DNA of 64,000 nucleotides from NCBI GenBank assembly GCA_036824005.1, contig DAITBA010000001.1, positions 558,001 to 622,000 of the forward strand, in the 5' to 3' direction. A model generated the notes under the pieces. That model did not search any database and was not told the DNA's origin. It worked only from the letters and a program-made list of their open reading frames with translations. How positions within the stretch are numbered: the first letter of the stretch is position 1; the number at the start of each line of letters is the position of its first letter. Origin of the DNA: DAITBA01 sp036824005. Lineage in GTDB: Bacteria > Pseudomonadota > Gammaproteobacteria > Burkholderiales > Rhodocyclaceae. This document shows positions 36,833 through 44,683 of the stretch, one piece after another. Made by a program: the position numbers and the translations under genes.

Positions 36833-38416
36833 CTAGGTCTGGATCTGGCCGGCGATCTGCTGGATCTTGATGATCACGAATTCGGCCGGCTTCAACGGCG
36901 CAAACCCGACCACGATATTGACGATGCCCTGGTTGATGTCGTTCTGCGTCGTGGTTTCCTTGTCGCACTTAACGAAGTAGGCGTCGCGCGGATTGATGCC
37001 CTGGAAGGCACCCTGGCGGAACAGATTGTTCATGAAGGCGCCGACGTTGAGCCGGATCTGCGCCCAGAGCCGTTCGTCGTTGGGCTCGAAGACGACCCAC
37101 TGGGTGCCGCGGAACAGGCTCTCTTCGATGAACAGGGCGAGGCGGCGCACCGGCACGTACTTCCACTGGGACGCAAGAATGTCGGATCCCTCGAGCGTGC
37201 GCGCACCCCAGACGACATGGCCGATATTGGGGAAACTGCGCAGGCAGTTGATGCCCAGGGGATTGAGATCACCGTTCTCCTTGTCGGTCATGCTTCCCGG
37301 CAGGCTGTTGATCGACAGGCCGAGGACTCCCCGCATGCCTGCTTCGATGCCGGCGGGGGCTTTCCAGACACCGCGCTCGGCGTCGGTGCGGCTCATGATG
37401 CCGGCCACCGCACCGCAGGGTGCGAACTCATCGAGGTTGTTGTCCTGGAGCGGGTCGGGCATCAGCAGGCGCGGGAAGTAGAGGGCTGCGTAGGCGCGCT
37501 CCACCGCGCTGTAGTCGCCGATCTTCTTCGGCGGATAGCTGGTCGCCGCCGAATCCAGCGTCCAGTCCTTCGGGGCGTCCACGATTAGCAGGGCGCGCCG
37601 GTCCTTGCAGAATTTCGCCGCCTCCTTCCAGGTCGTGGCCACGCCGTTGTCCGTCGTGGTCGGCGTGTAGGGTGGGATGCACAGCAGGTTGAAAAGATCG
37701 GCCTTCTTCAGCGCGTACAAGCCCAGCTTGGCGGCATCGTTGGCGGTGCCGATGACCTCGTTCTCGCCGATGGCGTCGCCGTCCTTGCCGGAAGCGGCAT
37801 CGGCACCCTTCGTCTGCGGCCCCGGCGCGCTCGCGCCCAGACCGCTGTCCACCCGCAGCAGTTGCGACTGCTGCTCCAGCACCTTTGTGACGAAGCGCGG
37901 GCTCCCGGCGTCCACCGAGACGTTGAGGAACACTTCACGTGCGCCGCTGCCGCCGCGCTTGATGCTGTCGTCGCGGGTCTCAGGATCGTCTAGCACGATG
38001 AGGTTGAACAGCTTCGCGTCTCCCGGGGTCTTCGTCTTGTCGTCCACCGTCAGCTTGAGGTTCATGCCCCAACTTCCGGGATTGGCGGCCTTAAACTTGG
38101 CGCCGCCGGTGAGCGAGATCGTGGCCGGCGTCGCAACGGTGCCGGCGCCGCGCTTGGCCACACGGACGACCAGCGCTTGGCTGCCGCCATTGGCGAAAAA
38201 CTGCTGAACGGCGTAGCTCATAGTGCTGTCGCGCCAGAGCCCGCCGAAAGTGCGCTCGTAGTCCGCGTTGCTGGTGATTTTCACTGGCTCGTCGGTCGGA
38301 CCGCGCCACGCCCGGCCGACGAAGGCTGTCACCGATGTCGGCACACCGGTGATGGTGCGTACGCCGCTCGGCAGTTCTTCGACATACACGCCTGGGTAGC
38401 TGATGGTGACGGGCAT
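36833..38416 (-). CDS. Contractile tail sheath protein
   Basis: This 527-aa protein begins TISYPGVYVEELPSGVRTIT, with GVPTSVTAFVGRAWRGPTDE next, the standard eCIS sheath N-terminus. The C-terminal domain has GINCLRSFPNIGHVVWGART and RRLALFIEESLFRGTQWVVF, then NLFRQGAFQGINPRDAYFVK, the parts that hold the sheath together. Family length is normal. There is a single sheath gene, so one protein must form the whole sheath. AAGGAGGAAT precedes the ATG. Confidence 0.96.
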   Translation of the reverse strand: MPVTISYPGVYVEELPSGVRTITGVPTSVTAFVGRAWRGPTDEPVKITSNADYERTFGGLWRDSTMSYAVQQFFANGGSQALVVRVAKRGAGTVATPATISLTGGAKFKAANPGSWGMNLKLTVDDKTKTPGDAKLFNLIVLDDPETRDDSIKRGGSGAREVFLNVSVDAGSPRFVTKVLEQQSQLLRVDSGLGASAPGPQTKGADAASGKDGDAIGENEVIGTANDAAKLGLYALKKADLFNLLCIPPYTPTTTDNGVATTWKEAAKFCKDRRALLIVDAPKDWTLDSAATSYPPKKIGDYSAVERAYAALYFPRLLMPDPLQDNNLDEFAPCGAVAGIMSRTDAERGVWKAPAGIEAGMRGVLGLSINSLPGSMTDKENGDLNPLGINCLRSFPNIGHVVWGARTLEGSDILASQWKYVPVRRLALFIEESLFRGTQWVVFEPNDERLWAQIRLNVGAFMNNLFRQGAFQGINPRDAYFVKCDKETTTQNDINQGIVNIVVGFAPLKPAEFVIIKIQQIAGQIQT

Positions 38417-38456
38417 CGCATTCCTCCTTGTTCAGACGTTGGGGCGGCAGTACCGC

Positions 38457-38723
38457 TCATTGCACAGCGTCGCGGTTGTCGGCCAAGGGACAGCGGCCGT
38501 AGAGTTCAGTCCCGTCGGGCAGCAGGCTGCGGCGCGCCTGGCCGGCGGCGACCAAACGGTCGAGGGCCGTCTTCACCTCTGCCACGTCCGGGGCCGACAA
38601 GCTTCGTGGCAGCCACCACTGCATGATGCCGGTGACGCTGTCAGCCGCATTCGGGTGGGAATCGAAATAGCTCATGATCGCCTCCGAAATCCTTGTCACA
38701 CGCTGCTCGTCCAAATCCGGCAT
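38457..38723 (-). CDS. Small winged-helix-like protein, first gene of the eCIS operon
   Basis: This 88-aa protein reads MPDLDEQRVTRISEAIMSYF then HPNAADSVTGIMQWWLPR. Its helix-helix-strand pattern, with LDRLVAAGQARRSLLPDGTE at the end, suggests a winged-helix fold. It lies about 40 nt downstream of the predicted sigma-54 start site and 40 bp before the sheath gene. GGGAG lies about 9 nt before the ATG. It might regulate the operon or be a structural factor; neither is shown. Confidence 0.7.
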   Translation of the reverse strand: MPDLDEQRVTRISEAIMSYFDSHPNAADSVTGIMQWWLPRSLSAPDVAEVKTALDRLVAAGQARRSLLPDGTELYGRCPLADNRDAVQ

Positions 38724-38773
38724 GGCCGCCGCTCCCTTGTCCGCGTGCGCAGACAGTCCGCCGGCACGACGAC

Positions 38774-38788
38774 GCAATCGCTGTGCCA
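38774..38788 (-). promoter_or_regulatory. Sigma-54 promoter (-24/-12) of the eCIS operon
   Basis: Read on the minus strand the sequence is TGGCACAGCGATTGC: TGGCAC, five bases, TTGC. It matches the sigma-54 consensus at every conserved position, with GG and GC in the -24 and -12 positions. The predicted start of transcription is near 38762, leaving a leader of about 40 nt before the first eCIS gene. A sigma-54 activator gene is the next gene upstream. Confidence 0.85.
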
Positions 38789-38861
38789 GCCCAAGCGCGA
38801 ACGCAGGTCTTTGAACGGTCGAGGAGTGTTTCCTCGCGCGCGTCTTGCACTGCGCGGAAAG

Positions 38862-38966
38862 CGACCCGCCCGGCCTGCGGGAGGGCGAGAGAAGTAGAAG
38901 ACGCGGAGCGCTCTTGCGCAGTGGGTCGGGAGCACCCCTTCCGTGGGTCGAGTTCGACCCGCCCGG
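38862..38966. promoter_or_regulatory. Candidate enhancer (UAS) for the sigma-54 activator
   Basis: A 16-bp palindrome GGGTCGAGTTCGACCC (arms GGGTCGA/TCGACCC) lies at 38945-38960, about 155 bp upstream of the sigma-54 promoter. The half-site is repeated: GTGGGTCG at 38921 and 38943 (22 bp, two helical turns) and CGACCCGCCCGG at 38862 and 38955. The spacing suits a Fis-like dimer binding upstream of a -24/-12 promoter. Confidence 0.55.
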
Positions 38967-39009
38967 AGGCGAACGGTGCATCGGCGTGCACCCGACGGCG
39001 GCAGCGCCC

Positions 39010-40101
39010 TCAGGCGAGGAAGCGGGAACGGTCGATGTGGTGTTTCTTGAGCAGCTTGCCGAGCGCGCGCCGCTCCTTGCCGGCGAGCCGGGCTGCCAGG
39101 GTGACATTGCCGCGGCTGCGCGTCATCAGGCGCGTCAGGTATGCCTGCTCGAATTGTGCGACGGCCTGCAGCTTGGCGCGATGGAAATTCAGCTCCTCGT
39201 CGGGCGCGACGCGCGCGCTACCGAACGCCGCACCGGCTTCACCGCAGTAAAGGATCTCGTCACCATCGGCGAGTAGCACTTCCCGGTGTATCAGGTTGTC
39301 CAGCTCGCGGACATTGCCGGGCCAGGCGTGGCCACGTATCCAGTCGATGGTCGCGGGGTGCAGGGCCTTTCGCGGCAGTCCGTAGCGCGCGCAGTAGCGC
39401 GCGACCAGGTGCTGGGCGAGCAGTTCGGGGTCGCCGGGGCGCTGGCGCAACGCGGGAATTGCAAGCGAGAGAATGTTCAGGCGGTACAACAGGTCGTCGC
39501 GGAATCCCCCGCCCTGGACGAGCGATGCTACCGGCTGGTTGGTCGCGGCCAGGATGCGCACGTCGGAGGCAACCTCCTTGCTGTGGCCGAGCGGGCGGTA
39601 ACGCAAGTCCTGGAGGAAACGCAACAGGGTCACTTGTGCCTTGAGCGAGAGGCTGTCGATTTCGTCCAGGAACAGGGTGCCTGCCTGCGCCTGGGCGATG
39701 ACACCCGCGCGTGCCTGCTTGGCATCGGTGAACGCGCCGCGTTCATGGCCGAACAACTCGGCTTCGATCAGGCTGTCGGGAATGGCGCCGCAGTTGATGG
39801 GCACGAAGGGTTTGCCGCGCCGCGCGCCGAGGTAGTGGATCGCCCGGGCCGCAAGCTCCTTACCGGCGCCGGTTTCGCCTTCGATCAATACCGGCGCATC
39901 GCTGCGGGCGATCTTGCCGATGCGGCGCAGCATCTCGTAGAACGGCGCCGAAGCGCCGATCATGTTCAGCGGCGCCAGTTGCGCTCCGGCTTCCGCCGCG
40001 ATCGTGGCCGGATGCTGCAACGATTGTTCGTGTCTCCTCGGCTCCACGACGATTCCGCATATCTTGGCAGCCGACCGGCTGGCATATCGGCCCTTCCGCA
40101 A
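39010..40101 (-). CDS. Sigma-54 enhancer-binding regulator (Fis-type HTH)
   Basis: Its AAA+ domain has Walker A GETGAGKE (about residues 75-82), the sigma-54-contacting GAFTDA loop (122-127), Walker B GTLFLDEID (141-149) and GHAWPGNVRELDNLIHRE. The C-terminus is a Fis-like helix-turn-helix (NVTLAARLAGKERRALGKLL). There is no receiver, PAS or GAF domain in the short N-terminus, so its control is not visible. The open frame starts at TTG 40101 (363 aa); GTG at 40047 is an alternative, so the start is uncertain. It lies upstream of the eCIS sigma-54 promoter on the same strand and is the obvious activator. Confidence 0.9.
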   Translation of the reverse strand: MRKGRYASRSAAKICGIVVEPRRHEQSLQHPATIAAEAGAQLAPLNMIGASAPFYEMLRRIGKIARSDAPVLIEGETGAGKELAARAIHYLGARRGKPFVPINCGAIPDSLIEAELFGHERGAFTDAKQARAGVIAQAQAGTLFLDEIDSLSLKAQVTLLRFLQDLRYRPLGHSKEVASDVRILAATNQPVASLVQGGGFRDDLLYRLNILSLAIPALRQRPGDPELLAQHLVARYCARYGLPRKALHPATIDWIRGHAWPGNVRELDNLIHREVLLADGDEILYCGEAGAAFGSARVAPDEELNFHRAKLQAVAQFEQAYLTRLMTRSRGNVTLAARLAGKERRALGKLLKKHHIDRSRFLA

Positions 40102-40441
40102 GCGCCGATATCGGCGTCATGCGTCCTCGTCTCCGTGTGAAGCGGGCACGCCGCACCTGCCGCGTTGGGCAGGGTTGCACGCTGGTTGGACCCCGCCGCG
40201 GCGGGTTAGTCATCTCATCGTAGATGAGCTGGCCGGGAATTCAAGGCGGCAGGAGTTGCCGCGCCACCACGGCGGCCCGCATCGTTTGTCCTGGACCGCA
40301 GAGCGCGTTGACTTACACACCGTTACACAACGAGACAAAGACGACCGCCCTGCGACATCGCGCATTTACGCGTGTTCGGTAGCCTTGTTGCATGGTTCGA
40401 TGGGTCGCCGCGATCCATCGACGAGCCGGGAGGCAATCACC
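40102..40441. promoter_or_regulatory. 340-bp divergent intergenic region
   Basis: This gap separates the sigma-54 activator (minus) and the EAL gene (plus). It holds an imperfect 21-bp palindrome centred on 40221, with perfect inner arms CTCATC/GATGAG, and a 10-bp-spaced direct repeat TTACACA at 40313 and 40323. I see a TTGACT at 40308 but no convincing -10. No coding potential is evident. Confidence 0.4.
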
Positions 40442-41050
40442 ATGCCGCACGCGAGAACCGATCTGTTTTTGGGCCGCCAACCCATCGTCGACCGCCGCCG
40501 CAACATTCTGGCTTACGAACTGCTCTATCGCGACGCCGCAGACCCGTGCGCCGCATGCGTCAGCGACGAGGCAGCAGCGACCGCCCAGGTGATGGGCCAG
40601 GCATTCGACCGGCTGGGCGTGGCGACCGTGCTGGGGCCCTGCACCGGTTTTATCAACGTCGACCGCGAAATGCTCATGAGCCGCGCGCTGGAGCGGCTGC
40701 CGCGTGGGCGCGTGGTGCTTGAACTGCTGGAAACGATGGCCGTGGACGGCGCCGTGATCGAGCGCTGCCGCGCGCTCAAGCGTCTCGGTTTCCGTCTGGC
40801 GCTTGACGACGTTACGAGCTTCCGGGAATGCGACGAGCCGCTGCTCGGAATTGCCGACATCGTCAAGGTGGACGTGCTGGCCACCGACAGCGCGGCACTG
40901 GACGCGCTGGTACGCCGACTCAAGCTCTATCCAGCGCGGCTCCTGGCGGAAAAGGTCGAGACCCGGGACCGGGCGCGCCGCTGCCTGGAACTGGGCTTCG
41001 ACCTGTTTCAGGGCTACTTCTTTGGCCGGCCCGTGATAGTGACCTCGTAG
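40442..41050 (+). CDS. EAL-domain-only protein (YuxH/CdgJ-like, degenerate)
   Basis: The 202-aa protein opens DLFLGRQPIVDRRRNILAYE. ELLYR replaces the catalytic EAL motif, as in EAL-HDOD proteins. LALDDVTSF, KVDVL, AEKVETRD and FQGYFFGRP follow in order. The HDOD half usually found after this domain is absent: a stop codon follows the EAL core directly. With the altered EAL motif it is probably not a c-di-GMP phosphodiesterase but a binding or signalling protein. The ATG at 40442 is chosen; longer in-frame starts would overlap the divergent regulator. Confidence 0.8.
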   Translation: MPHARTDLFLGRQPIVDRRRNILAYELLYRDAADPCAACVSDEAAATAQVMGQAFDRLGVATVLGPCTGFINVDREMLMSRALERLPRGRVVLELLETMAVDGAVIERCRALKRLGFRLALDDVTSFRECDEPLLGIADIVKVDVLATDSAALDALVRRLKLYPARLLAEKVETRDRARRCLELGFDLFQGYFFGRPVIVTS

Positions 41051-41187
41051 CCGCCTGGCGGCCGGCGCGACGGACACATGAGGCACGCGTGACGGAAGCG
41101 TGACCTATCTCAGGCACCCTGGGTGTGGATCCGGCGCGACGCGCGACGCGTATCAACCGGTGGAACCGCCACGGAGCGAGGTGGATC

Positions 41188-41631
41188 ATGCACGAGCTGT
41201 ATGCCGTACTGATGTCCTGGGCAGTGACGCTGTCCGGCTACGCTGCGCCGACGACCCAGGCGGAGGTGGTGAGCGTGCCCGGCAGCTACTTGGCCGAGCA
41301 CGCCTGCGGCGGCCGGCCGTGCAAGGTGCTCGGCTGGTTTCCACCGGGCAACAGGATGTACTTGGACGAGCGACTCGATCCGCACAACGACCTGTTTGCC
41401 GCCTCAGTGCTGGTCCACGAGATGGTGCACTTCCTGCAGTACAAGTCCGGCGGCTACGCAGCCGAGCGTTCCTGCGAGGAAGTGATCCGGCTCGAGCGCG
41501 AAGCCTACGCCGTGCAGCGCGAGTTCCTGCTGCGCTACGGCGTCTATCGTCCCGTCGGCGCCAGCATGCACCACGTCGGCTGCGCGCTGACTGCCCAGGA
41601 CACGGAAGCGCCCGCGCCGCACCATTTTTAG
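41188..41631 (+). CDS. Small exported protein with HExxH motif
   Basis: The first 21 residues of this 147-aa protein (MHELYAVLMSWAVTLSGYAA) look like a signal sequence. The mature part has VLVHEMVHFLQYKSGGYAA, a HEMVH zincin-like motif, followed by ERSCEEVIRLEREAYAVQRE where an E could be the third ligand. Two cysteine pairs may form disulfides (CGGRPC, plus SC and GC). The ATG at 41188 with upstream GGAG is preferred to GTG at 41125. It is likely a periplasmic metallopeptidase-like protein; its substrate is unknown. Confidence 0.7.
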   Translation: MHELYAVLMSWAVTLSGYAAPTTQAEVVSVPGSYLAEHACGGRPCKVLGWFPPGNRMYLDERLDPHNDLFAASVLVHEMVHFLQYKSGGYAAERSCEEVIRLEREAYAVQREFLLRYGVYRPVGASMHHVGCALTAQDTEAPAPHHF

Positions 41632-41766
41632 CATGAAGCCAGCCACTGACGCCTGATTGCCAACCGCCCGGCGCGCCGAGCGGCGACGTGTCCGCCAGTC
41701 GACGCGCACGGCCCGTCTGCCGCTGCGCCGCCGCATACAACCGCTGTCTTCTTCCGCGCTGTTCTA

Positions 41767-41772
41767 TATAAT
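41767..41772 (+). promoter_or_regulatory. Candidate -10 element for the two-component pair
   Basis: A perfect TATAAT lies about 84 bp upstream of the response-regulator ATG. The -35 region at the right distance (CTGTCT) is poor, so an activator may be needed. Otherwise the 224-bp gap 41632-41855 shows no clear feature. Confidence 0.4.
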
Positions 41773-41855
41773 GACACGCATTCTCGCCCGGCACAGCGTG
41801 CGAAGGGGCCGCACCCTGCGTCGGAACCACACCCCAACAAAATCCGCGACGCGAG

Positions 41856-42578
41856 ATGCCTGTACAAGAAACGCTCCTCGTCGTGGACGACGAGGAGGAC
41901 ATCCGTGACCTGCTCGAGGGCTACCTCACGGGCCAGGGTTACCACGTACTCACGGCCGGAGACGGTGCCGAAATGCGTCGGCAGATGGCTGCCACAGCCG
42001 TCGACCTGGTGCTGGTGGACCTGGGGCTGCCTGGCGAAGACGGCCTGCGGCTGACCCGCTACCTGCGCGAGCATACCGCTGTGGCGGTGATCATCGTCAC
42101 CGGCAAGGGCGAGCCGGTGGACCGGGTGGTTGGCCTGGAGGTGGGCGCCGACGACTACGTGGCCAAACCCTTCGATCTGCGCGAGCTGCTGGCGCGCATT
42201 CGTAGCGTGCTGCGGCGAGCGCGTCCAGTGCAGCACGCTGCCGATTCGACGCCGACCCCCGAGGTGATGCGCTTTGCCGGCTGGCAGTTCGATCTGGGCG
42301 GGCGGCGCCTGACGGCGCCCGGCGGCAGCGAAGTGCTGCTGACCACCGGCGAGTTCGAGCTGCTGGCGGCACTCGTGCGCAGCCCGAACCGCGTTCTCTC
42401 CCGCGACCACCTGTTGGAGGCGACCCGCAATCGCGAGGCGGGTCCGTTCGATCGCGCCATCGACGTCCAGGTCGGACGCCTGCGCAAGAAACTCGAATCG
42501 GACCCGGCCAACCCGCAACTGATCAAGGCGGTGCGCGGTGCCGGCTACATCTTCACTGCCGTGGTCGAGCGCGGCTGA
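41856..42578 (+). CDS. OmpR-family response regulator
   Basis: This 240-aa protein has a receiver domain (LLVVDDEEDIRDLLEGYL, phospho-acceptor D55 in LVLVDLGLPG, Lys in YVAKPFDLRE). It is followed by an OmpR/PhoB winged-helix effector domain with LTTGEFELLAALVRSPNRVL and DVQVGRLRKKLESDPANPQL. It sits 13 bp before the hybrid kinase gene, so the two form a two-component pair. The output genes are not known; the eCIS or its regulator could be among them only by proximity. Confidence 0.93.
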   Translation: MPVQETLLVVDDEEDIRDLLEGYLTGQGYHVLTAGDGAEMRRQMAATAVDLVLVDLGLPGEDGLRLTRYLREHTAVAVIIVTGKGEPVDRVVGLEVGADDYVAKPFDLRELLARIRSVLRRARPVQHAADSTPTPEVMRFAGWQFDLGGRRLTAPGGSEVLLTTGEFELLAALVRSPNRVLSRDHLLEATRNREAGPFDRAIDVQVGRLRKKLESDPANPQLIKAVRGAGYIFTAVVERG

Positions 42579-42591
42579 ACGGCCATCTGTC

Positions 42592-44676
42592 ATGAACGAG
42601 CTGGAAACCTACCGCGGTCTGCTGGAAGCCGCCCCGGACGGAGTGGTGGTGGTGGACGGCGCCGGGCGCATCGTCCTCGTCAACGCCCAGACGGAACGGC
42701 TGTTCGGCTATGCGCGCGGGGAATTGATCGGACAGAGGGTCGAAATGCTCGTGCCGGCGAACCTGCGCGAGCGTCACAGTCGTAGGCGCGATGACTACCT
42801 CGCCGATCCCTCCCTGCGGCCCATGGGGCTGAACGCCGACCTCAAGGGCCAGCGCAAGGACGGCAGTGAGTTTCCCGTGGAAATCGGTCTCAGCCCGCTG
42901 GGCGCCGACGGTGTTCGGCTGATCTACGCGTCCGTGCGCGACATCAGCGAACGCAAGCAGATCGAGCTGGCGCTGCGTCAGGCGCGCGACGAGCTCGAGT
43001 CGCGCGTGGCCGAGCGCACCCGCGAGCTGGCGGTGGCTAACCAGGCGCTGCGACGCGAGATTACCGAGCGGGTGCGTACCGAAGAGGCGCTCGCCGCCGG
43101 TGAAGCGCAATTGCGCCTGCTCGTGGACAGCATAAAGGATTACGCCATCATCATGCTCGACCCGACCGGCCGGGTCGCCACCTGGAGCGCTGGCGCGCAG
43201 GCGATCAAGGGCTATTCGGCGGAAGAGATCATCGGCCGACATTTCTCGTGTTTTTATCCGCCGGAGGCAGTCGCGGCGGGCGAGCCCGAACGCCAGTTGC
43301 GACTGGCCCGCGACAACGGCCGGATCGAGGACGAAGGCTGGCGCATACGCAGCGATGGCACGCGCTTCTGGGCCGACGTCGTTATCACGGCGCTTGCCGA
43401 CCGTCCGGGCACGCTGCGTGGCTTCGCCAAGATCACGCGCGATCTCACCGAGCGCAAACAGACCGAAGAGGCCCTGCGCCAGGCGCAGAAGATGGAGGCG
43501 GTCGGTCAGCTCACCGGCGGCATCGCCCACGACTTTAACAATCTGCTCACCGTTATCCAGGGCAATCTGCAGATGCTCGGCGATCAGACCGGCGGCGATG
43601 CGCTGAGCGCTAGACTTGTCGCCGCGGCGGCGCGCTCGGCCGGCCGCGGTGCCGAGCTGACGCGCAAGCTGCTCGCCTTCTCCCGGCGCCAGATGCTCAA
43701 TCCCGCCAGCATCGACCTGGCCGAGCTGGTCGCCGGCATGTCGGACATGCTGCGCCGGACCCTGGGCGAGAACATCGACGTCATCACGCGCGTCGACGCG
43801 CAGGTGCCGCACGCCTTCGCCGACCCGGGACAGGTGGAGAACGCCTTGCTCAACCTGGCGCTCAATGCCCGCGACGCCATGCCGCGCGGTGGGCGCTTGG
43901 CGATCGGCATCGAAGCCGTGTCTTTGGACGCCGACTACTCTGCGCGGGAAGGCGGTGTTGTGCCCGGGAACTACGTACTCATGACGGTCAGCGACACGGG
44001 AACGGGCATGCCTGCGGGGGTGCTGGCGCGCGCCGTCGAACCCTTCTTCACCACTAAGGAAGCCGGCAAGGGCAGTGGACTGGGCTTGTCCATGGTTTAT
44101 GGCTTTGTCAAGCAGTCCGGCGGCCATCTGAAGATCTACAGCGAACCGGGCTACGGCACGACGGTGCGTTTATACCTGCCGTTGGCCGAGCATGCCGACA
44201 GCAGGGTGGTCGAGGCGGCCGGGCACGACCACCTGCGCGGTAGCGAAACCGTACTGGTGGTGGAAGACGACGAGGACGTACGCCAGGTGGCGGTCGGTTT
44301 TCTCGACAGTCTCGGCTACGCCGTGCTGCAAGCGGCCGATCCGCGCCAGGCGTTGGCGATGCTGGAGCGCAACGCCCGCGTTGAGCTGTTGTTCACCGAC
44401 GTGATTCTTCCCGGCGGCATGACCGGGGTCGACCTGGCCCGCGAGGCATGCGCCCGGCATAGCACGCTAAAAGTTCTGTACACCTCCGGCTATGCGCGTG
44501 GCGCGCTGCCTGCCTCGGGTCAGATGGACGAAGGCGCTGCCCTGCTCGCCAAACCCTATAGCCGTGAGGTCTTGGCGGCGAAGGTGCGCGAGATGCTCGA
44601 CGGCGGGACACGCGCACCGAAGGGCGCAGGGCCGCCTGCCGGCTTGCGGTCGGAGGTCGACGGCAACGGGTCTTGA
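42592..44676 (+). CDS. PAS-PAS hybrid histidine kinase
   Basis: This 694-aa protein has a first PAS (about 5-115), a coiled linker, a second PAS (about 176-295), HisKA with GGIAHDFNNLL (H313), and HATPase with ENALLNLALNARDAMPRGG and KGSGLGLSMVYG. The C-terminal receiver (about 550-670) has D603 in LLFTDVILPGG. No transmembrane segment is visible, so it is a cytoplasmic sensor. The ATG at 42592 (MNELETYRGL) is chosen. It probably phosphorylates the OmpR-type regulator encoded just before it. Confidence 0.92.
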   Translation: MNELETYRGLLEAAPDGVVVVDGAGRIVLVNAQTERLFGYARGELIGQRVEMLVPANLRERHSRRRDDYLADPSLRPMGLNADLKGQRKDGSEFPVEIGLSPLGADGVRLIYASVRDISERKQIELALRQARDELESRVAERTRELAVANQALRREITERVRTEEALAAGEAQLRLLVDSIKDYAIIMLDPTGRVATWSAGAQAIKGYSAEEIIGRHFSCFYPPEAVAAGEPERQLRLARDNGRIEDEGWRIRSDGTRFWADVVITALADRPGTLRGFAKITRDLTERKQTEEALRQAQKMEAVGQLTGGIAHDFNNLLTVIQGNLQMLGDQTGGDALSARLVAAAARSAGRGAELTRKLLAFSRRQMLNPASIDLAELVAGMSDMLRRTLGENIDVITRVDAQVPHAFADPGQVENALLNLALNARDAMPRGGRLAIGIEAVSLDADYSAREGGVVPGNYVLMTVSDTGTGMPAGVLARAVEPFFTTKEAGKGSGLGLSMVYGFVKQSGGHLKIYSEPGYGTTVRLYLPLAEHADSRVVEAAGHDHLRGSETVLVVEDDEDVRQVAVGFLDSLGYAVLQAADPRQALAMLERNARVELLFTDVILPGGMTGVDLAREACARHSTLKVLYTSGYARGALPASGQMDEGAALLAKPYSREVLAAKVREMLDGGTRAPKGAGPPAGLRSEVDGNGS

Positions 44677-44683
44677 CTACCCG

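Larger units (their letters stand above)
11659..38723 (-). other. Extracellular contractile injection system (eCIS) locus
   Basis: Twenty co-directional genes, most joined by 4-bp ATGA or GTGA overlaps, encode a complete phage-tail-like injector without head genes. Reading order is: small winged-helix-like protein, sheath, tube, zinc-ribbon chaperone, disordered protein, DUF4255 cap, AAA+ ATPase, small protein, two DUF4157 proteins, tube adaptor, LysM, hub, spike, PAAR-like tip, gp25, two J-like baseplate proteins, two beta-helix proteins and a coiled-coil protein. The DUF4255 + AAA+ + DUF4157 combination separates eCIS from T6SS, R-pyocins and prophages. Only one sheath and one tube gene are present and no clear tape measure is seen. 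Confidence 0.92.

Noticed and set aside
11659..38723. Prophage or R-type pyocin interpretation of the tail genes
   Set aside because: No capsid, portal, terminase, integrase, holin or lysin genes are present, while DUF4255, DUF4157 and the AAA+ ATPase mark an eCIS.
11659..38723. Type VI secretion system
   Set aside because: There are no TssJ/L/M membrane-complex genes, no ClpV, and a single sheath protein instead of TssB/C.
42553..44127. 524-codon minus-strand frame opposite the hybrid kinase
   Set aside because: It is a shadow of a well-supported histidine kinase.
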